From: Clostridiales bacterium
GTDB lineage: Bacteria > Bacillota > Clostridia > Lachnospirales > WRAX01
Direction of reading: 5' to 3'
Assembly: GCA_031271375.1 (NCBI GenBank)
Contig: JAISVU010000260.1
Span: forward strand, 1-14,461
Length of the DNA stretch: 14,461 nt
Shown here: positions 12,992-14,461 of the stretch, one piece after another
How positions within the stretch are numbered: the first letter of the stretch is position 1
Layout: each line of letters opens with the position of its first letter
Notes under the pieces: generated by a model
The model's database searches: none
Told to the model about the DNA's origin: nothing
What the model saw: only the letters and a program-made list of their open reading frames with translations
Program-made: the position numbers and the translations under genes

Positions 12992-14461
12992 CTATACCAC
13001 ATTACCGGGGCTAAAGGAAGGTTTTTTGTTCTGGCTCATAAGGAGATTCGTCTTTATCCCGAACACGGCGGCGACGGCCTGCTCGGCCGTCTCGACGGGG
13101 ATAATCGTCATAGCGATGCGCGAAAAGCTCTCCTGGCAGTTTACGGATGGGATAATGGCTGTCTCCGCTCCCGCAAGGGCCGCGGCCTCAAGTTTGGCTC
13201 CCACCCCTCCCACGGCGGCCACGCGGCCTTTAATAGTCAGTTCACCGATAAGAACCAGACGCCCCGGGATAAGGAGGCCCGTTACGGCGGAATACAGCGC
13301 AATGAAGACAGCGAGGCCCGCCGAAGGCCCGTCCACCGTCCCCGCCGAAGGAAAGTTTACATGTATATCGTAATCGCCGGGGGCCGCACCATAGGTTTTT
13401 AACAATGTCAGCGCGTTCTCGACGGCTCCCAGCGCGGAGCCGCGTCTGCGGAGGCTTCCCGTGGGCACGGTTATCTCTTCTTCGCAGGCGATACCCGTTA
13501 CGGTCAGCTTTCCCGCCGCTTCCGCCGTCAGTTTCTCCGCCGCAGCCTCAATTTCAAAAATCATGCCCAGCGTGCCTTCCGTTATGCCTGCGCCGTGGGA
13601 TACGCCGATCTTGCCCCCGGAGGGCAATTGTTTGTCGTGCCTGGGATTATGCCGGCCCGTTTCTATCGCCCATGCGGCGTCATAAGGTGTAACTGAACGG
13701 CGTTTTTCCTCCGAAGCGGCGGAGATAGCGGTTTGAACGATGTTTACGGCGTCCCGCCCGTTGGACGAATGGTTCGCGGCAACGTCCAAAACGCCGGGCT
13801 CGTATGCGAAGCCCGCTTGGAGCAGCGCGTTCTCCGCGATAACACGCACAGCGCTCCTGGTTAAACGGTTAAAATACACCTCGGCGCATCGGTTCCGCAG
13901 CGCTTGAGGAATGTCTTCGGGCCTCCTAGTTGTGGCTCCGACAAGGCGAAAATCTGCAGGCAAGCCGTTTTCAAAGATATCGTGGATATAGTCTGGAATA
14001 GCGGTGTCCGCGGGGGAGTAATAAGAACTGGAAAGGAACACCCGCCTGTCTTCCAGCACCTTTAACAGTTTATTCATCTGGGAGTTGTGCAGTTCGCCTA
14101 TCTCGTCGATGAATAAAATCCCGCCGTGGGCTTTTGTCACCGCGCCGGGTTTGGGCTGGGGGATGCCGGACTGGCCCAGGAAGCCCGCGCCTTGATAGAT
14201 AGGGTCATGGACAGAGCCTATAAGCGGATCGGCGACGCCCCGTTCGTCAAACTGAAGGGCTGTTCCGTCCAGCTCCACAAAAGGCGCGCCCGGCTTAAAC
14301 GCCGACCGGCTATCCTTCTTAGCGTGCTCTAGGATAATGCGGGCCGCCGCCGTCTTCCCGACGCCGGGAGGTCCGTAGATAATGACATTGCGCGGGTTCG
14401 GCCCGCAGAGAGCGGCCCGCAGAGCCATAACCCCGCTGTCCTGGCCAATAATATCCTCCAG
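12992..14461 (-). CDS. lonB: ATP-dependent Lon-family protease, sporulation LonB type (5' end outside window)
   Basis: The last 489 residues of an AAA+ serine protease; the frame is open to the window edge, where it reads L-E-D-I-I-G-Q, a typical entry to the LonB ATPase domain. The ATG at 14428 is internal. Walker A G-P-P-G-V-G-K-T is at 14374-14351, Walker B is G-G-I-L-F-I-D-E, and a sensor-like G-A-T-T-R is present. Sequence such as A-L-C-G-P-N-P, H-D-P-I-Y-Q-G-A-G and Y-I-H-D-I-F-x-N-G-L-P-A-D-F-R-L is characteristic of the sporulation LonB group. The protease domain has the catalytic serine in D-G-P-S-A-G (codon 13324-13322) and the lysine in G-G-V-G-A-K (codon 13195-13193), 43 residues apart as in E. 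coli Lon. B. subtilis LonB acts in the forespore; the same role here is inferred. The missing N-terminus would hold the membrane helix known for B. subtilis LonB. Confidence 0.93.
   Translation of the reverse strand: MEDIIGQDSGVMALRAALCGPNPRNVIIYGPPGVGKTAAARIILEHAKKDSRSAFKPGAPFVELDGTALQFDERGVADPLIGSVHDPIYQGAGFLGQSGIPQPKPGAVTKAHGGILFIDEIGELHNSQMNKLLKVLEDRRVFLSSSYYSPADTAIPDYIHDIFENGLPADFRLVGATTRRPEDIPQALRNRCAEVYFNRLTRSAVRVIAENALLQAGFAYEPGVLDVAANHSSNGRDAVNIVQTAISAASEEKRRSVTPYDAAWAIETGRHNPRHDKQLPSGGKIGVSHGAGITEGTLGMIFEIEAAAEKLTAEAAGKLTVTGIACEEEITVPTGSLRRRGSALGAVENALTLLKTYGAAPGDYDIHVNFPSAGTVDGPSAGLAVFIALYSAVTGLLIPGRLVLIGELTIKGRVAAVGGVGAKLEAAALAGAETAIIPSVNCQESFSRIAMTIIPVETAEQAVAAVFGIKTNLLMSQNKKPSFSPGNVV

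Noticed and set aside
12720..13373. 217-residue open frame on the plus strand opposite the Uma2 and lonB genes
   Set aside because: It is antisense to two conserved families, low in complexity and without family resemblance; a shadow frame.
1..14461. Mobile element, phage or CRISPR content
   Set aside because: No transposase, integrase, phage protein, terminal inverted repeat pair or spaced direct repeats were seen.

Overview
The window looks like chromosomal DNA from a spore-forming Firmicute, most probably a clostridial lineage. The evidence is a Lon protease of the sporulation LonB type, consensus sigma-A promoters, AGGAGG-type ribosome binding sites, a dprA-topA pair, a lipoprotein of the VanX family and a secreted 'stalk' (copper amine oxidase N-like) protein. 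The genus cannot be named from the sequence alone. I see no phage, transposon, CRISPR array, tRNA or rRNA.

Region 1 (1-5335, + strand) is a tightly packed surface-sugar operon whose genes are 4-14 nt apart or overlap. It encodes the end of a Gfo/Idh/MocA sugar dehydrogenase, a DegT/DnrJ/EryC1 PLP aminotransferase, an extended SDR sugar-nucleotide enzyme, a left-handed beta-helix acyltransferase, a family 2 glycosyltransferase with a long unassigned C-terminal half, and a WbpD/WlbB-like N-acetyltransferase. Dehydrogenase + aminotransferase + WbpD-like acetyltransferase is the classic route for making a 3-acetamido sugar on a nucleotide carrier (as for UDP-GlcNAc3NAcA). The glycosyltransferase would then transfer that or a related sugar to a surface glycan or protein. 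The operon starts upstream of the window.

Region 2 (5336-5833, + strand) is a small coiled-coil protein gene with its own extended -10 promoter. It is convergent with the next block.

Region 3 (5857-9222, - strand) is dprA followed by topA, one operon for DNA uptake/recombination and DNA relaxation. The 146-nt gap to nagB (9223-9368) holds overlapping divergent promoters, including a 14-bp perfect palindrome that supplies a TATAAT box on both strands.

Region 4 (9369-10438, + strand) is nagB (glucosamine-6-phosphate deaminase), translationally coupled to a yhbY-type ribosome-assembly RNA-binding protein. It ends at a strong two-way hairpin terminator (10444-10498) shared with the convergent secreted stalk-domain protein gene (10501-11445, -), which has a consensus promoter and a short leader hairpin.

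Region 5 (11588-14461, - strand) is an apparent operon reading lonB (5' end outside the window), a Uma2/DUF820 PD-(D/E)XK-like protein, and a VanX/DdpX-type D,D-dipeptidase lipoprotein.

Nearly all of this is recognisable housekeeping or surface-sugar biology. I found no clearly new system. The points most worth a second look are the overlapping promoter region at 9223-9368, the unassigned half of the glycosyltransferase, the composition of the sugar operon, and the lonB-Uma2-dipeptidase grouping.
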